Source: Pantoea rwandensis (lineage in GTDB: Bacteria > Pseudomonadota > Gammaproteobacteria > Enterobacterales > Enterobacteriaceae). From it: a DNA stretch of 64,000 nucleotides. The DNA lies in contig NZ_MLFR01000026.1 of assembly GCF_002095475.1 (NCBI RefSeq), positions 22,150 to 86,149 on the forward strand, given 5' to 3'. The position numbers and the translations under genes are program-made. Shown piece after piece: positions 25,662-35,330 of the stretch (the stretch's first letter is position 1; each line of letters starts with the position of its first letter). The notes under the pieces are model-generated. The model had not been told where the DNA came from, did no database searches, and saw nothing but the letters and a program-made list of their open reading frames with translations.

Positions 25662-26137
25662 TGCGTATCGGTCACGGTTTTGACGTTCACGCTTTTGGCG
25701 GCGAAGGTCCGTTAGTGATTGGCGGGGTGCGTATTCCCTTCGAACACGGTTTTATTGCCCACTCAGATGGCGATGTGGCGCTGCATGCGCTGACGGATGC
25801 GCTGCTGGGTGCGGTGGCGATGGGCGATATCGGCAAGCTGTTCCCGGACACCGATCCGGCCTTCAAAGGGGCGGATAGCCGTGGCTTGCTGCGCGAAGCC
25901 TGGCGCCGTATCCAGCTGAAAGGCTATCGCATTGGCAACGTTGACGTCACCATCATTGCGCAGGCGCCGAAAATGCTGCCGCATGTGCCGCAGATGCGCG
26001 TCAACATCGCAGAAGATCTCGGTTGCCATATGGATGATGTCAATGTGAAAGCCACCACCACCGAAAAGCTCGGCTTTACGGGTCGTGGCGAAGGCATCGC
26101 CTGTGAGGCGGTGGCGTTACTGGTGAAGGCAGATTAA
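25658..26137 (+). CDS. ispF: 2-C-methyl-D-erythritol 2,4-cyclodiphosphate synthase
   Basis: Fifth enzyme of the MEP pathway, cyclising CDP-ME 2-phosphate with release of CMP. The metal-binding Asp and His lie in GHGFDVHAFGG at the N-terminus, a third ligand His in FIAHSDGDVALHALTDALLG, and the C-terminal signature is KATTTEKLGFTGRGEGIACE. There are 159 residues, as in E. coli. Two adjacent ATG codons leave the start uncertain by one residue. truD follows after 2 bases. Confidence 0.97.
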   Translation: MMRIGHGFDVHAFGGEGPLVIGGVRIPFEHGFIAHSDGDVALHALTDALLGAVAMGDIGKLFPDTDPAFKGADSRGLLREAWRRIQLKGYRIGNVDVTIIAQAPKMLPHVPQMRVNIAEDLGCHMDDVNVKATTTEKLGFTGRGEGIACEAVALLVKAD

Positions 26138-26139
26138 GT

Positions 26140-27183
26140 ATGAGTGAACTGCTTTACCTGCATGGCGTCCCGAGCGCTACCGGCGTGATTAAGGCCAATC
26201 CCGAAGATTTCGTGGTGATTGAAGACCTCGGCTATCCCTATGATGGTGAGGGCGAGCAGCTGTTAGTACGCATCCGCAAAATAGGCTGCAACACCCGCTT
26301 TGTCGCTGAAGCTATCGCTAAATTCCTCGGCATACATCAGCGCGATATGAGTTATGCCGGTATGAAGGATCGCCATGCGGTGACCGAGCAGACGCTGTGT
26401 TTCCGCGTGCCGGGAAACGCAATGCCAAATCTGGCGGGCTTCCAGTTGGAAGGCGTGGAAATTCTGCAGGTGATCCGCCACAAGCGTAAATTACGCACCG
26501 GTGCGCTGGCGGGAAATGCGTTCCGTTTAATCGTACGTCAGATTTCCGATCGCACCGAGGTAGAAGGGCGCTTGCAGCGCATCCAGCAAAGCGGCGTACC
26601 TAACTACTTTGGTGAACAACGTTTTGGCCGTGGCGGGAATAACCTGACACAGGCAACATTGTGGGCTGAAGAGAAATTCCGTCCACGCGATCGCAGCATG
26701 AAAGGCATCTTACTTTCCGCTGCACGCAGTCAACTGTTCAATCAGGTGACTAGCGCGCGTTTGCAGCGTGATGGCGCGCTTGATCGCGTGCAAGTGGGTG
26801 ATGCATTGCAGTTGGCCGGGCGTGGCAGTTGGTTTGTCGCACAGGCGGAAGAGTTACCCGAGTTGCAACAGCGAGTGAATAATCACGGATTGCGTATCAC
26901 CGCACCACTGGCGGGACGTGGCGAATTAGGCCCTCAAGGTGAGGCGCTGGTGTTCGAACAGAGCACGCTGGCCCCGGCGACAGAACTACTGGCGTTGCTC
27001 GAGCGAGAGCGTGTTGATGCTGCCCGCCGTGCCATGCTGGTGGTGCCGAAAGATCTGAACTGGAGCTGGTGGGATGACGTCACGCTGGAGATGCAGTTCT
27101 GGCTACCTGCTGGCAGCTTTGCCACCAGCGTTGTGCGTGAGCTGCTGAGCAACGGGGCGGCTGCGCCCATCGGTGACGAATAA
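26140..27183 (+). CDS. truD: tRNA pseudouridine(13) synthase TruD
   Basis: Isomerises U13 of tRNA-Glu to pseudouridine. The catalytic Asp is in SYAGMKDRHAVTEQ (about residue 75-80). Other TruD motifs are NCNTRFVAEAIAKFL-like (read here as GCNTRFVAEAIAKFLG), RHKRKLRTGALAGNAF, VPNYFGEQRFGRGGNN and AGRGSWFV. It has 347 residues, against 349 in E. coli. It belongs to the ftsB-ispD-ispF-truD cluster. A 227-base spacer separates it from surE. Confidence 0.96.
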   Translation: MSELLYLHGVPSATGVIKANPEDFVVIEDLGYPYDGEGEQLLVRIRKIGCNTRFVAEAIAKFLGIHQRDMSYAGMKDRHAVTEQTLCFRVPGNAMPNLAGFQLEGVEILQVIRHKRKLRTGALAGNAFRLIVRQISDRTEVEGRLQRIQQSGVPNYFGEQRFGRGGNNLTQATLWAEEKFRPRDRSMKGILLSAARSQLFNQVTSARLQRDGALDRVQVGDALQLAGRGSWFVAQAEELPELQQRVNNHGLRITAPLAGRGELGPQGEALVFEQSTLAPATELLALLERERVDAARRAMLVVPKDLNWSWWDDVTLEMQFWLPAGSFATSVVRELLSNGAAAPIGDE

Positions 27184-27201
27184 GTTTTTTACCGCCTCAT
27201 C

Positions 27202-27221
27202 ACCCGGCTTAAACGCCGGGT
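27202..27221 (+). other. Stem-loop in the truD-surE spacer
   Basis: ACCCGGC and GCCGGGT pair around TTAAAC 18 bases after the truD stop. There is no U-tract, so it is a weak terminator candidate at best. A TAGAAT -10-like box (27305-27310) further on lacks a -35 partner. Confidence 0.4.
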
Positions 27222-27410
27222 CAACTCATGCTTAGGCTGCGCAATGTTGCGGCAAACGTCGGAAGTTCCGTGATTTACGTCTACCACTTCCCGCGCCTCA
27301 CCGCTAGAATGCAAAGATCCTTGTTTCGCCCGTTTCCCTTTCAAAGGCACCAGAACGCATGGCTGCTGGGTGGAGCGAGAGCCAGTTGAATGAACAAAGG
27401 TCAGGAACAG

Positions 27411-28172
27411 ATGCGGATATTGCTCAGCAACGACGATGGAATTCATGCTCCCGGTATTCAGACGTTAGCTCGCGCACTGCGTGAGTTTGCTGATGTGCAG
27501 GTTGTCGCACCCGATCGTAATCGTAGTGGGGCATCAAATTCTCTGACGCTGGAAACGCCGCTACGCACCTTTACCCATGAAAATGGCGATATCGCTGTAC
27601 AGATGGGGACTCCCACTGACTGTGTGTTTCTTGGGGTGAACAAACTGATGCAGCCGCGCCCGGATATTGTGGTTTCAGGTATCAATGCCGGACCGAATCT
27701 GGGGGATGACGTCATCTACTCTGGAACCGTTGCCGCAGCGATGGAAGGTCGTCATTTGGGGCTGCCCGCACTGGCCGTCTCCCTGAATGGCCATGAGCAT
27801 TATGCTACCGCCGCGGTAGTCACCTGCACGTTATTGCGCGCGCTGTCGCGGGCCCCTCTGCGAACCGGGCGAATCCTCAACATTAACGTACCCGATTTAC
27901 CGCTATCGGAAATCAAAGGCTTCCGTGTCACCCGCTGTGGTAGCCGCCATCCTGCTGATAAAGTGATCTGTACCGAAGACCCACGTGGCCATACTCTTTA
28001 CTGGATTGGTCCACCGGGAGAAAAACTCGATGCAGGTCCTGATACCGATTTCGCCGCCGTTGATGCTGGCTATGTCTCGATCACTGCTTTACATGTCGAT
28101 CTCACCGCACACGCGGCGCAGGACGTCTTGGAAGACTGGTTGACCCAGGCAGAGGTGAATTTGGCATGGTAA
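27411..28172 (+). CDS. surE: 5'/3'-nucleotidase and exopolyphosphatase SurE
   Basis: Metal-dependent phosphatase acting on nucleoside 5'- and 3'-monophosphates and short polyphosphate, with a role in stationary-phase survival. Metal ligands are in MRILLSNDDGIHAPGIQTL (Asp8, Asp9), the Ser in DRNRSGASNSLTLETPL, and SGINAGPNLGDDVIYSGTVA. The start is the ATG at 27411, preceded by AGGAA, which gives 253 residues as in E. coli. The stop overlaps the pcm start by seven bases. Confidence 0.97.
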   Translation: MRILLSNDDGIHAPGIQTLARALREFADVQVVAPDRNRSGASNSLTLETPLRTFTHENGDIAVQMGTPTDCVFLGVNKLMQPRPDIVVSGINAGPNLGDDVIYSGTVAAAMEGRHLGLPALAVSLNGHEHYATAAVVTCTLLRALSRAPLRTGRILNINVPDLPLSEIKGFRVTRCGSRHPADKVICTEDPRGHTLYWIGPPGEKLDAGPDTDFAAVDAGYVSITALHVDLTAHAAQDVLEDWLTQAEVNLAW

Positions 28173-28792
28173 ATCGCCGCATCGAAACGCTGTTGGAGCA
28201 ACTGCGCGCGCAGGGCATCCACGATGAGCATCTGTTAAAAGCCATCGCTGATGTGCCCCGCGAACGCTTTATCGATGAGGCGTTTGAGCATAAAGCCTGG
28301 GAGAACGTTGCACTGCCTATTGGCAAGGGGCAGACGATTTCACAGCCTTACATGGTCGCCCGAATGACGTCCCTGTTGGAGCTGACTCCAGAATCGCGCG
28401 TGCTCGAAATTGGTACCGGTTCTGGCTATCAAACAGCCATTCTAGCGCATCTTGTTAACCACGTTTATTCTGTGGAGCGTATCAAGGGGTTGCAGTGGCA
28501 GGCTAAGCGCCGGCTTAAACAACTCGATCTGCATAATATCTCCACTCGTCATGGCGACGGATGGCAAGGATGGGCTGCACGTGGTCCGTTCGACGCTATT
28601 ATTGTCACTGCTGCCCCTCCTGAAATTCCGACTGCGCTGATAGCGCAATTAAGAGAAGGTGGCAGAATGGTGCTGCCAGTGGGTGAAGATCAGCAGGTTT
28701 TAAAACGCCTGCGTCGTCAGGGCAATGAATGTATTGAAGAAATCATTGAGCCCGTCCGCTTTGTGCCCTTAGTTCAGGGCGATCTGGCCTGA
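28166..28792 (+). CDS. pcm: Protein-L-isoaspartate O-methyltransferase
   Basis: SAM-dependent repair enzyme that methylates isoaspartyl residues in damaged proteins, important in stationary phase. The SAM motif is VLEIGTGSGYQTAILAHLV (about residues 75-95). The family motifs ALPIGKGQTISQPYMVARM, RHGDGWQGW and FDAIIVTAAPPEIP are all intact. There are 208 residues, equal to E. coli. It overlaps surE and is followed by nlpD, the conserved surE-pcm-nlpD-rpoS group. Confidence 0.97.
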   Translation: MVNRRIETLLEQLRAQGIHDEHLLKAIADVPRERFIDEAFEHKAWENVALPIGKGQTISQPYMVARMTSLLELTPESRVLEIGTGSGYQTAILAHLVNHVYSVERIKGLQWQAKRRLKQLDLHNISTRHGDGWQGWAARGPFDAIIVTAAPPEIPTALIAQLREGGRMVLPVGEDQQVLKRLRRQGNECIEEIIEPVRFVPLVQGDLA

Positions 28793-28958
28793 GCCGTCGC
28801 TACGTAAATCTTCACAACTGTTACATGGCACGGCGCAGTTGATATTGTTACTATCCTTGTTAATCAATGCGAAAGACCGCTTTCTACGTCTGAAGTAGTG
28901 AAAAATGCGGTTTTCGCGGTCATACAGTTTTATCCAGGATTGCCATAACGGGGGATCA

Positions 28959-30095
28959 ATGAGCACGGGAAGCACAGTATTTCAATTACGCCGTTTGGCG
29001 GCACTTTCACTGGTAGGTTTTTGGCTGGCGGGTTGTAGCTCAAGCGACAACACACAGGCTCCCATTAGCCAGATTGGCGGCGGCGGTGCGGACAGCGGTA
29101 TGTCTTCAGGTGGCGGAATGTCTTCTACGCCGAATGGAGGCATGCTTTCTTCGCAGAACAGTACAGTGCCAGCTATGCCGCAAGGCGGAATGTTAAGCGG
29201 TGGTACATCATCATCTGCACCCTCCGGTGGAATGGTTAGTGGCAATAATAATGTGACCACGCAAAATGGTCGCATCGTGTACAACCGTAATTATGGGAAT
29301 ATTCCTAAAGGCAGTTACGGTGGTGAAACTTACACCGTTAAGCGCGGTGATACGCTCTTCTACATAGCCTGGATTACCGGCAATGACTTCCGTGACCTGG
29401 CTCAACGCAATAACGTCCCGGCCCCGTATGGCTTGGAAGCTGGGCAAGTCCTGCAGGTTGGCAACGGTAATGGCCAGACTATTACCGGCGGTAATGCAAT
29501 AACCGCAGCGGACGCCACGCAGGGCGGGGTGCCGGTTGCATCCAATCAGACGCAAATTAAATCAGCCCCTGTTGCACAGCAACCTGTTATTACGTATTCT
29601 GATGATTCGGGTTCGACAGGCGGAAAAATGCTGCCGTCGAAAGGGGCAAATAATGTGGCAACGACCACAGCTCCGGTTACCGCACCGCCTACAGTCAGCA
29701 GCACGAGTAATAGCACAACACCAGTGGGAAGCTGGCGTTGGCCGACTGATGGGAAGATCATCGATAACTTCTCCGCTGCGGAAGGCGGAAATAAAGGTGT
29801 CGATATCGCCGGTTCGCGTGGACAACCTGTTGTCGCCACTGCTTCAGGAAGGGTGGTATACGCAGGCAACGCGCTCCGTGGGTACGGTAATTTAATCATC
29901 ATCAAACACAATGATGATTACCTGAGTGCTTACGCCCATAACGATTCCATGCTGGTTCGGGAACAACAGGAAGTTAAGGCGGGGCAAAAAATCGCTACCA
30001 TGGGTAGTACCGGAACCAGTTCGGTAAGATTACATTTTGAAATTCGTTACAAGGGGAAATCCGTAAACCCGTTGCGTTATTTACCGCAGCGATAA
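28959..30095 (+). CDS. nlpD: Murein hydrolase activator NlpD (lipoprotein)
   Basis: Outer-membrane lipoprotein that activates the amidase AmiC at the septum. From the ATG reading MSTGSTVFQLRRL, a lipobox LAGC gives lipidation near residue 26. A low-complexity Gly/Ser/Met linker with repeated GGM(L/V)S units follows (about 35-90). Then come a LysM domain (YTVKRGDTLFYIAWITGNDF) and a C-terminal LytM/M23 domain (KGVDIAGSRGQPVVATASGR, SAYAHNDSML, RLHFEIRYKGK), whose metal-binding residues are partly replaced, as usual for NlpD. It has 378 residues. In relatives the main rpoS promoter lies inside this gene. Confidence 0.96.
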   Translation: MSTGSTVFQLRRLAALSLVGFWLAGCSSSDNTQAPISQIGGGGADSGMSSGGGMSSTPNGGMLSSQNSTVPAMPQGGMLSGGTSSSAPSGGMVSGNNNVTTQNGRIVYNRNYGNIPKGSYGGETYTVKRGDTLFYIAWITGNDFRDLAQRNNVPAPYGLEAGQVLQVGNGNGQTITGGNAITAADATQGGVPVASNQTQIKSAPVAQQPVITYSDDSGSTGGKMLPSKGANNVATTTAPVTAPPTVSSTSNSTTPVGSWRWPTDGKIIDNFSAAEGGNKGVDIAGSRGQPVVATASGRVVYAGNALRGYGNLIIIKHNDDYLSAYAHNDSMLVREQQEVKAGQKIATMGSTGTSSVRLHFEIRYKGKSVNPLRYLPQR

Positions 30096-30145
30096 TCCGG
30101 CAGAACCTTGGTGTTCTGCCCTTGGATCACGGGTAGGAGCCGCTT

Positions 30146-31138
30146 ATGAACCAGAATACGCTGAAAGTTAACGAGTTACATGAAGATGCGGAATTCGAGG
30201 AGAACGGAGCTGAGGTTTTTGATGAGAAGGCTCTCGTTGAGAACGAACCTAGTGATAGCGAAGTAGCTGAAGAAGAGCTGTTGTCACAGGGTGCGACGCA
30301 ACGCGTTTTGGATGCGACGCAGCTTTACCTTGGTGAGATCGGTTACTCTCCACTACTGACGGCGGAAGAAGAAGTGTTCTTCGCTCGTCGTGCTCTACGT
30401 GGTGACATTCCTTCTCGCCGCCGCATGATTGAAAGTAATTTACGCTTGGTAGTGAAGATTGCCCGTCGCTACAGCAATCGTGGTCTGGCACTGTTGGATC
30501 TGATTGAAGAGGGTAATCTCGGCTTGATTCGTGCCGTGGAGAAGTTTGACCCAGAACGTGGGTTCCGTTTCTCGACCTATGCTACCTGGTGGATTCGTCA
30601 AACGATTGAACGGGCGATCATGAATCAAACCCGAACCATTCGTCTGCCGATCCACATCGTTAAAGAGTTGAATGTTTACCTGCGTACCGCGCGTGAGCTT
30701 TCGCACAAGCTTGATCATGAGCCAAGTGCTGAAGAGATCGCTGAGCAGTTAGACAAGCCGGTTGATGACGTAAGCCGTATGCTGCGTCTCAACGAGCGTA
30801 TTACTTCGGTTGATACACCGCTCGGTGGAGATTCCGAAAAAGCGCTGCTGGATATCCTGGCCGATGAGAAAGACAATGGCCCGGAAGACACCACGCAGGA
30901 CGATGATATGAAACAAAGCATCGTTAAGTGGTTGTTTGAATTGAATGCCAAGCAGCGTGAAGTGCTGGCGCGTCGTTTCGGTCTGTTAGGCTATGAAGCG
31001 GCAACGCTGGAAGATGTAGGCCGTGAAATCGGGTTGACCCGTGAACGTGTCCGTCAGATTCAGGTTGAAGGTCTGCGCCGTCTGCGTGAAATTTTGCAGA
31101 CTCAGGGCCTTAATATTGAAGCACTGTTTCGTGAATAA
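30146..31138 (+). CDS. rpoS: RNA polymerase sigma factor RpoS
   Basis: Stationary-phase and general-stress sigma factor. There are 330 residues, as in E. coli, with region 1.2/2 (ATQLYLGEIGYSPLLTAEEE, RRMIESNLRLVVKIARRY, DLIEEGNLGLIRAVEKFDP), the -10 recognition stretch FSTYATWWIRQTIERAIMNQ, and region 4 with the helix-turn-helix LEDVGREIGLTRERVRQIQV. Position 33 is near the acidic NEPSDSEVAEEE segment. The leader RNA begins within nlpD, so DsrA/RprA/ArcZ-type control is possible, but the pairing was not tested. A terminator separates it from convergent mutS. Confidence 0.98.
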   Translation: MNQNTLKVNELHEDAEFEENGAEVFDEKALVENEPSDSEVAEEELLSQGATQRVLDATQLYLGEIGYSPLLTAEEEVFFARRALRGDIPSRRRMIESNLRLVVKIARRYSNRGLALLDLIEEGNLGLIRAVEKFDPERGFRFSTYATWWIRQTIERAIMNQTRTIRLPIHIVKELNVYLRTARELSHKLDHEPSAEEIAEQLDKPVDDVSRMLRLNERITSVDTPLGGDSEKALLDILADEKDNGPEDTTQDDDMKQSIVKWLFELNAKQREVLARRFGLLGYEAATLEDVGREIGLTRERVRQIQVEGLRRLREILQTQGLNIEALFRE

Positions 31139-31153
31139 GCCTTAACCGGCAAT

Positions 31154-31187
31154 AAAAAAACGGTGACCCTTGGGTCACCGTTTTTTT
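31154..31187. terminator. Bidirectional terminator between rpoS and mutS
   Basis: ACGGTGACCC and GGGTCACCGT pair around TT with an A-run before and a T-run after, so it can end transcription from both sides. A second hairpin (GAGCGGCG near 31214 with CGCCGCTC near 31231) lies before the mutS stop. Confidence 0.9.
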
Positions 31188-31251
31188 ATGTACGCGATCT
31201 GGATGTTACGCTAATGAGCGGCGTCATTGCTCGCCGCTCATTAGTCATAAA

Positions 31252-33827
31252 CTAGACCAATGTTTTAAGGCGGTAAATCCATTCCAGTGCTTGCTTCGGC
31301 GTCAGGCTATCCGGGTCAAGCGCTTCCAGTGCATCGACCGCGGGTGAGGTCTCTGCCACTAACAGCTGCATTTGTGAGCCTTCCACGGTGGAGGTCGCAG
31401 AATTGCCAGACAATGCCTCCAGCTCCTTCAGCTTATTGCGCGCACGTTTAATCACATCCTTCGGCACCCCCGCCAGCGCTGCGACAGCCAAGCCGTAACT
31501 CTTGCTGGCTGCACCATCTTGTACGCTGTGCATAAAGGCAATGGTATCACCATGCTCGACTGCATCCAGGTGAACATTCACCACGCCTTCCATTTTCTCT
31601 GGCAGAGTGGTGAGTTCAAAGTAGTGTGTCGCAAACAGCGTCATGGCTTTGATGCGATTGGCCAGACTTTCTGCACAGGCCCACGCCAGTGACAGGCCGT
31701 CATAGGTTGAAGTACCGCGTCCAATCTCATCCATCAACACCAGACTATTTTCGGTGGCGTTATGCAGAATGTTGGCTGTTTCCGTCATCTCAACCATAAA
31801 GGTTGAACGTCCAGAAGCCAGGTCATCGGCCGCGCCAACGCGTGTGAAGATACGGTCAATAGGGCCGATCACCGTCTCCTCTGCTGGTACATAACTGCCA
31901 ATCCATGCCATAAGCGCGATAAGCGCAGTTTGGCGCATATAGGTACTTTTACCGCCCATGTTAGGGCCGGTAATAATCAGCATGCGACGCTGGTGAGAAA
32001 GCGACAAGGGGTTAGCAATGAACGGTTCTTTTAACACCTGTTCTACCACCGGATGGCGTCCAGCCGTGATACGGATTCCAGCTTTTTCCTGCAATACAGG
32101 ACGGCAATAATTTAACGTCCAAGCCCTCTCCGCGAGGTTTGCCAACACATCCAACTCCGCTAGCGCAGCAGCACTGAGTTGCAGTGCTTCAAGGTGTGGC
32201 ATTAAACGATCCAGCAATTCCTCATAAAGCCCTTTTTCCAGCGCCAGCGCTTTGCCTTTTGAGGTCAGAACTTTATCTTCATACTCTTTAAGTTCTGGAA
32301 TGATGTAGCGTTCGGCATTCTTCAACGTCTGACGGCGCACATAATGAATTGGCACCTGATGGCTCTGACCACGGCTAACCTGAATGTAGTAGCCATGAAT
32401 GGCGTTAAAACCGACTTTTAGGGTATCTAGACCCAGTTTTTCACGCTCACGGATTTCCAGACGATCGAGATAATCAGTGGCACCATCAGCGAGCGCGCGC
32501 CACTCATCCAGTTCGGCATTGTAACCTGGTGCTATCACGCCACCGTCACGAACCAGCACCGGCGGCGACTCAATCACCGCTTGCTCAAGCAGCTCGCGTA
32601 ATTCAGTGAAATCCCCCATCTGCGCGCGAAGATTGCTCAGCTGAGTGGCTTCCACTTCCTCAAGCTGCTGATTAAGCTCGGGTAACTGCTGGAAGGCATG
32701 GCGCATACGCGCCAAATCACGCGGGCGAGCGGTGCGCAGCGCCAGACGCGCCAGAATACGCTCGAGGTCACCGACCTGACGCAGCACCGGCTGCAGTTCT
32801 TGGCTAAGCGATTGCAGTTCGGCAATCGACTCCTGTCGACGACCGATCGTGGTGACATCACGCAGCGGCATATGCAGCCAGCGTTTCAGCATACGGCTGC
32901 CCATCGGCGTGACGGTTTTATCCAACACCGCCGCTAGCGTATTTTCGATCCCACCCGCGAGGTTCTGGGTAATCTCCAGATTACGACGGGTTGCCGCATC
33001 CATGATGACGCTATCCTGCTGACGCTCCATGCTTAGCGAACGGATATGTGGCAAGGAGGTGCGCTGTGTGTCTTTGACATACTGCAGTAGACAACCCGCT
33101 GCGCGCAGTGCCAGATGTGCCTGCTCAACACCAAAACCGCTGAGGTCACGCGTACCAAATTGCAGATTCAATTGCTGGCGGGCGGTGTCGATTTCATATT
33201 CCCACAGCGGGCGGCGGCGCAGGCCACGACGCTGATCAATCAACGCCATAGCCTGAAGATCTTCAGGGTAGAGCAGCTCAGCCGGATTGGTACGCTGCAG
33301 TTCTGCTGCCATGGTCTCTTGGTCAGCAGGTTCACTGAGGCGAAAGCGCCCGGAGCTGATATCCAGTGTGGCATAGCCAAAACCGCGCTGGCTCTGGAAG
33401 ATGGCCGCAAGCAGGTTATCCTGACGCTCTTGCAACAGCGCCTCATCACTGATGGTGCCGGGCGCACAATGCGAACGACTTTACGTTCTACTGGGCCTTT
33501 GCTCAGTGCCGGGTCGCCAATCTGCTCGCAGATCGCGACAGATTCACCGAGCTGTACCAGCTTCGCCAGATAGCCTTCAACCGCGTGGTAAGGCACACCC
33601 GCCATGGGAATGGGTTCACCGGCTGATGCGCCGCGTTTGGTGAGTGAGATCTCAAGCAGCTGTGAAGCACGTCTGGCGTCGTCATAGAACAGCTCGTAAA
33701 AATCGCCCATGCGATAAAACAGCAGGATGTCGGGATGGTCGGCCTTTAGGCGCAGATATTGCTGCATCATGGGCGTATGGCCTGTAAAGTCCATTTGCGC
33801 TGCTCCTTTCATCTCGTTTTCACTCAA
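31252..33827 (-). pseudogene. mutS: DNA mismatch repair protein MutS, frameshifted after codon ~123
   Basis: MutS binds mismatches and starts methyl-directed repair with MutL. The N-terminal part (start 33827) is normal, with the mismatch-contact motif FYRMGDFYELFYDDA near residue 40. After VERKVVRIVRP the frame changes: the gene reads CGC CCG GCA CCA where CGC CCG GGC ACC ATC is expected. One G (a C on the + strand at about 33458) is missing. The rest is intact in another frame to 31252, with Walker A ITGPNMGGKSTYMRQTALIA, Walker B LVLMDEIGRGTSTYDGLS and the C-terminus ALEWIYRLKTLV. Restored, it would be about 853 residues. Either a sequencing error or a true mutator allele. Confidence 0.88.
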
Positions 33828-34161
33828 AGTTGACTCTTTTGATTATTATCAGCCGGATCTTGCCAGCCAGCTTGTTGCGTTATCCTGTAGGCGGACAACC
33901 AAAGTACAGATGTTAACATTTTTGCCCGATGACCTTCATCCGCCAGCGAGGGTTTCTGGCTGCCGACCTTAACAAATTGCGATAAGGGGTAAAAAGTAAA
34001 ATTTCGTGATAAAGCTTAAGTGCAGAGCTGTTTCGCAAATTTGTGCTGCAACCCACTGAAATCGGCGAAAAGCGGCGGGATTTTAAGATATTACTCTGTA
34101 TCCCACATGGATGAACGATTACCATGTGGGCTTCCGGTTTCATCTGGCTTATGGATATCTA
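33828..34161. other. mutS/mltB divergent intergenic region with a hairpin
   Basis: These 334 bases hold no supportable gene. The notable element is a 9-bp perfect inverted repeat, CCCACATGG (34102-34110) and CCATGTGGG (34122-34130) with an 11-base loop, 32 bases before mltB. No U-tract follows, so it is more likely leader RNA structure or a protein site than a terminator. I found no clear promoter for either gene. Confidence 0.55.
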
Positions 34162-35244
34162 ATGCGTTTCAAGGTTGCTTTTCTTCCACTTATTGCCCTG
34201 CTTGCTGCCTGCAGCAGTAAGCCTGCACCCCAGCAGCAATCCGCCGTTGTGCCTGCACCCAAAGGTGGTTTTTTACTGGAACCTTCACACGCCGTTCAGC
34301 CGATGTTTGGCGATTTCGCCGGTAATCCGGCGGCTGAACAGTTTATTGATCAAATGGTGGCAAAACACGGTTTCAACCGCGACCAGTTGCATGCCGTGAT
34401 TGGCCAGGCAAAGCGTCTGGACTACGTGCTGCGTTTGATGGATCAGCAGGCGCCAAGCTATACACCGCCAGCCGGACCTAATGGCGCGTGGATTCGCTAT
34501 CGCAACAAATTTATCACGCCAGATAATGTGCAGAATGGTGTGGCGTTCTGGAACCAATACCAGGATGCATTGCAGCGCGCCCAGCAAGTTTATGGTGTTC
34601 CGCCTGAAATCATTGTCGGTATTATCGGTGTCGAAACGCGCTGGGGCCGGGTGATGGGTAAAACGCGTCTGCTGGATGCGCTGGCAACCTTATCCTTCAA
34701 CTACCCTCGCCGTGCCGCTTATTTCAGCAGCGAGCTGGAAACCTTCTTGTTAATGGCGCGGACAGAACAGGATGATCCGTTGGATCTCCGCGGTTCCTTT
34801 GCTGGCGCGATGGGTTACGGCCAGTTTATGCCGTCTTCCTATAAACAGTATGCGGTCGATTTTAACGGCGATGGTCATATTAACTTGTGGGATCCGGTGG
34901 ATGCCATCGGTAGCGTCGCGAACTACTTTAAAGAGCACGGCTGGCGTGCGGGTGAGAATGTTGCGGTGCCTGCGAGCGGTCAAGCCCCAGGGCTGGACGA
35001 TGGCTTCAAAACGCTCTATCCGGTTAATACGCTGATGGCCAGTGGTTTGACGCCGCAAGGTTCACTGGATGGCAATAATCAGGCTAGTCTACTGCGCCTC
35101 GATCTTGGCACCAGCTATCAATATTGGTTTGGCTTGCCAAACTTCTACGTCATCACACGTTATAACCACAGCACACACTATGCGATGGCCGTGTGGCAAC
35201 TGGGTGAAGCCGTTGCGAAAGCGCGTCAGGGCAATATGCTTTAA
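34162..35244 (+). CDS. mltB: Membrane-bound lytic murein transglycosylase B
   Basis: Outer-membrane lipoprotein that cleaves the MurNAc-GlcNAc bond of peptidoglycan, leaving 1,6-anhydro ends. The start is the ATG reading MRFKVAFLPLIALLAACSSK, with a lipobox ending at the Cys. The catalytic Glu is in IIVGIIGVETRWGRVMGKTR (about residue 160). SFAGAMGYGQFMPSSYKQYA and the EF-hand-like DFNGDGHINLWDP are typical of MltB. It has 360 residues, against 361 in E. coli. In E. coli mltB lies near srlA, while here the neighbour is mutS. Confidence 0.95.
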   Translation: MRFKVAFLPLIALLAACSSKPAPQQQSAVVPAPKGGFLLEPSHAVQPMFGDFAGNPAAEQFIDQMVAKHGFNRDQLHAVIGQAKRLDYVLRLMDQQAPSYTPPAGPNGAWIRYRNKFITPDNVQNGVAFWNQYQDALQRAQQVYGVPPEIIVGIIGVETRWGRVMGKTRLLDALATLSFNYPRRAAYFSSELETFLLMARTEQDDPLDLRGSFAGAMGYGQFMPSSYKQYAVDFNGDGHINLWDPVDAIGSVANYFKEHGWRAGENVAVPASGQAPGLDDGFKTLYPVNTLMASGLTPQGSLDGNNQASLLRLDLGTSYQYWFGLPNFYVITRYNHSTHYAMAVWQLGEAVAKARQGNML

Positions 35245-35330
35245 TGCTGTCCATGTAAAGTGTAAGGGTATAAGATGGCGCCCCTTTTGCGGTGCCATCT
35301 TCACCGTATGCTGACTTCTGAGGAACGCTT

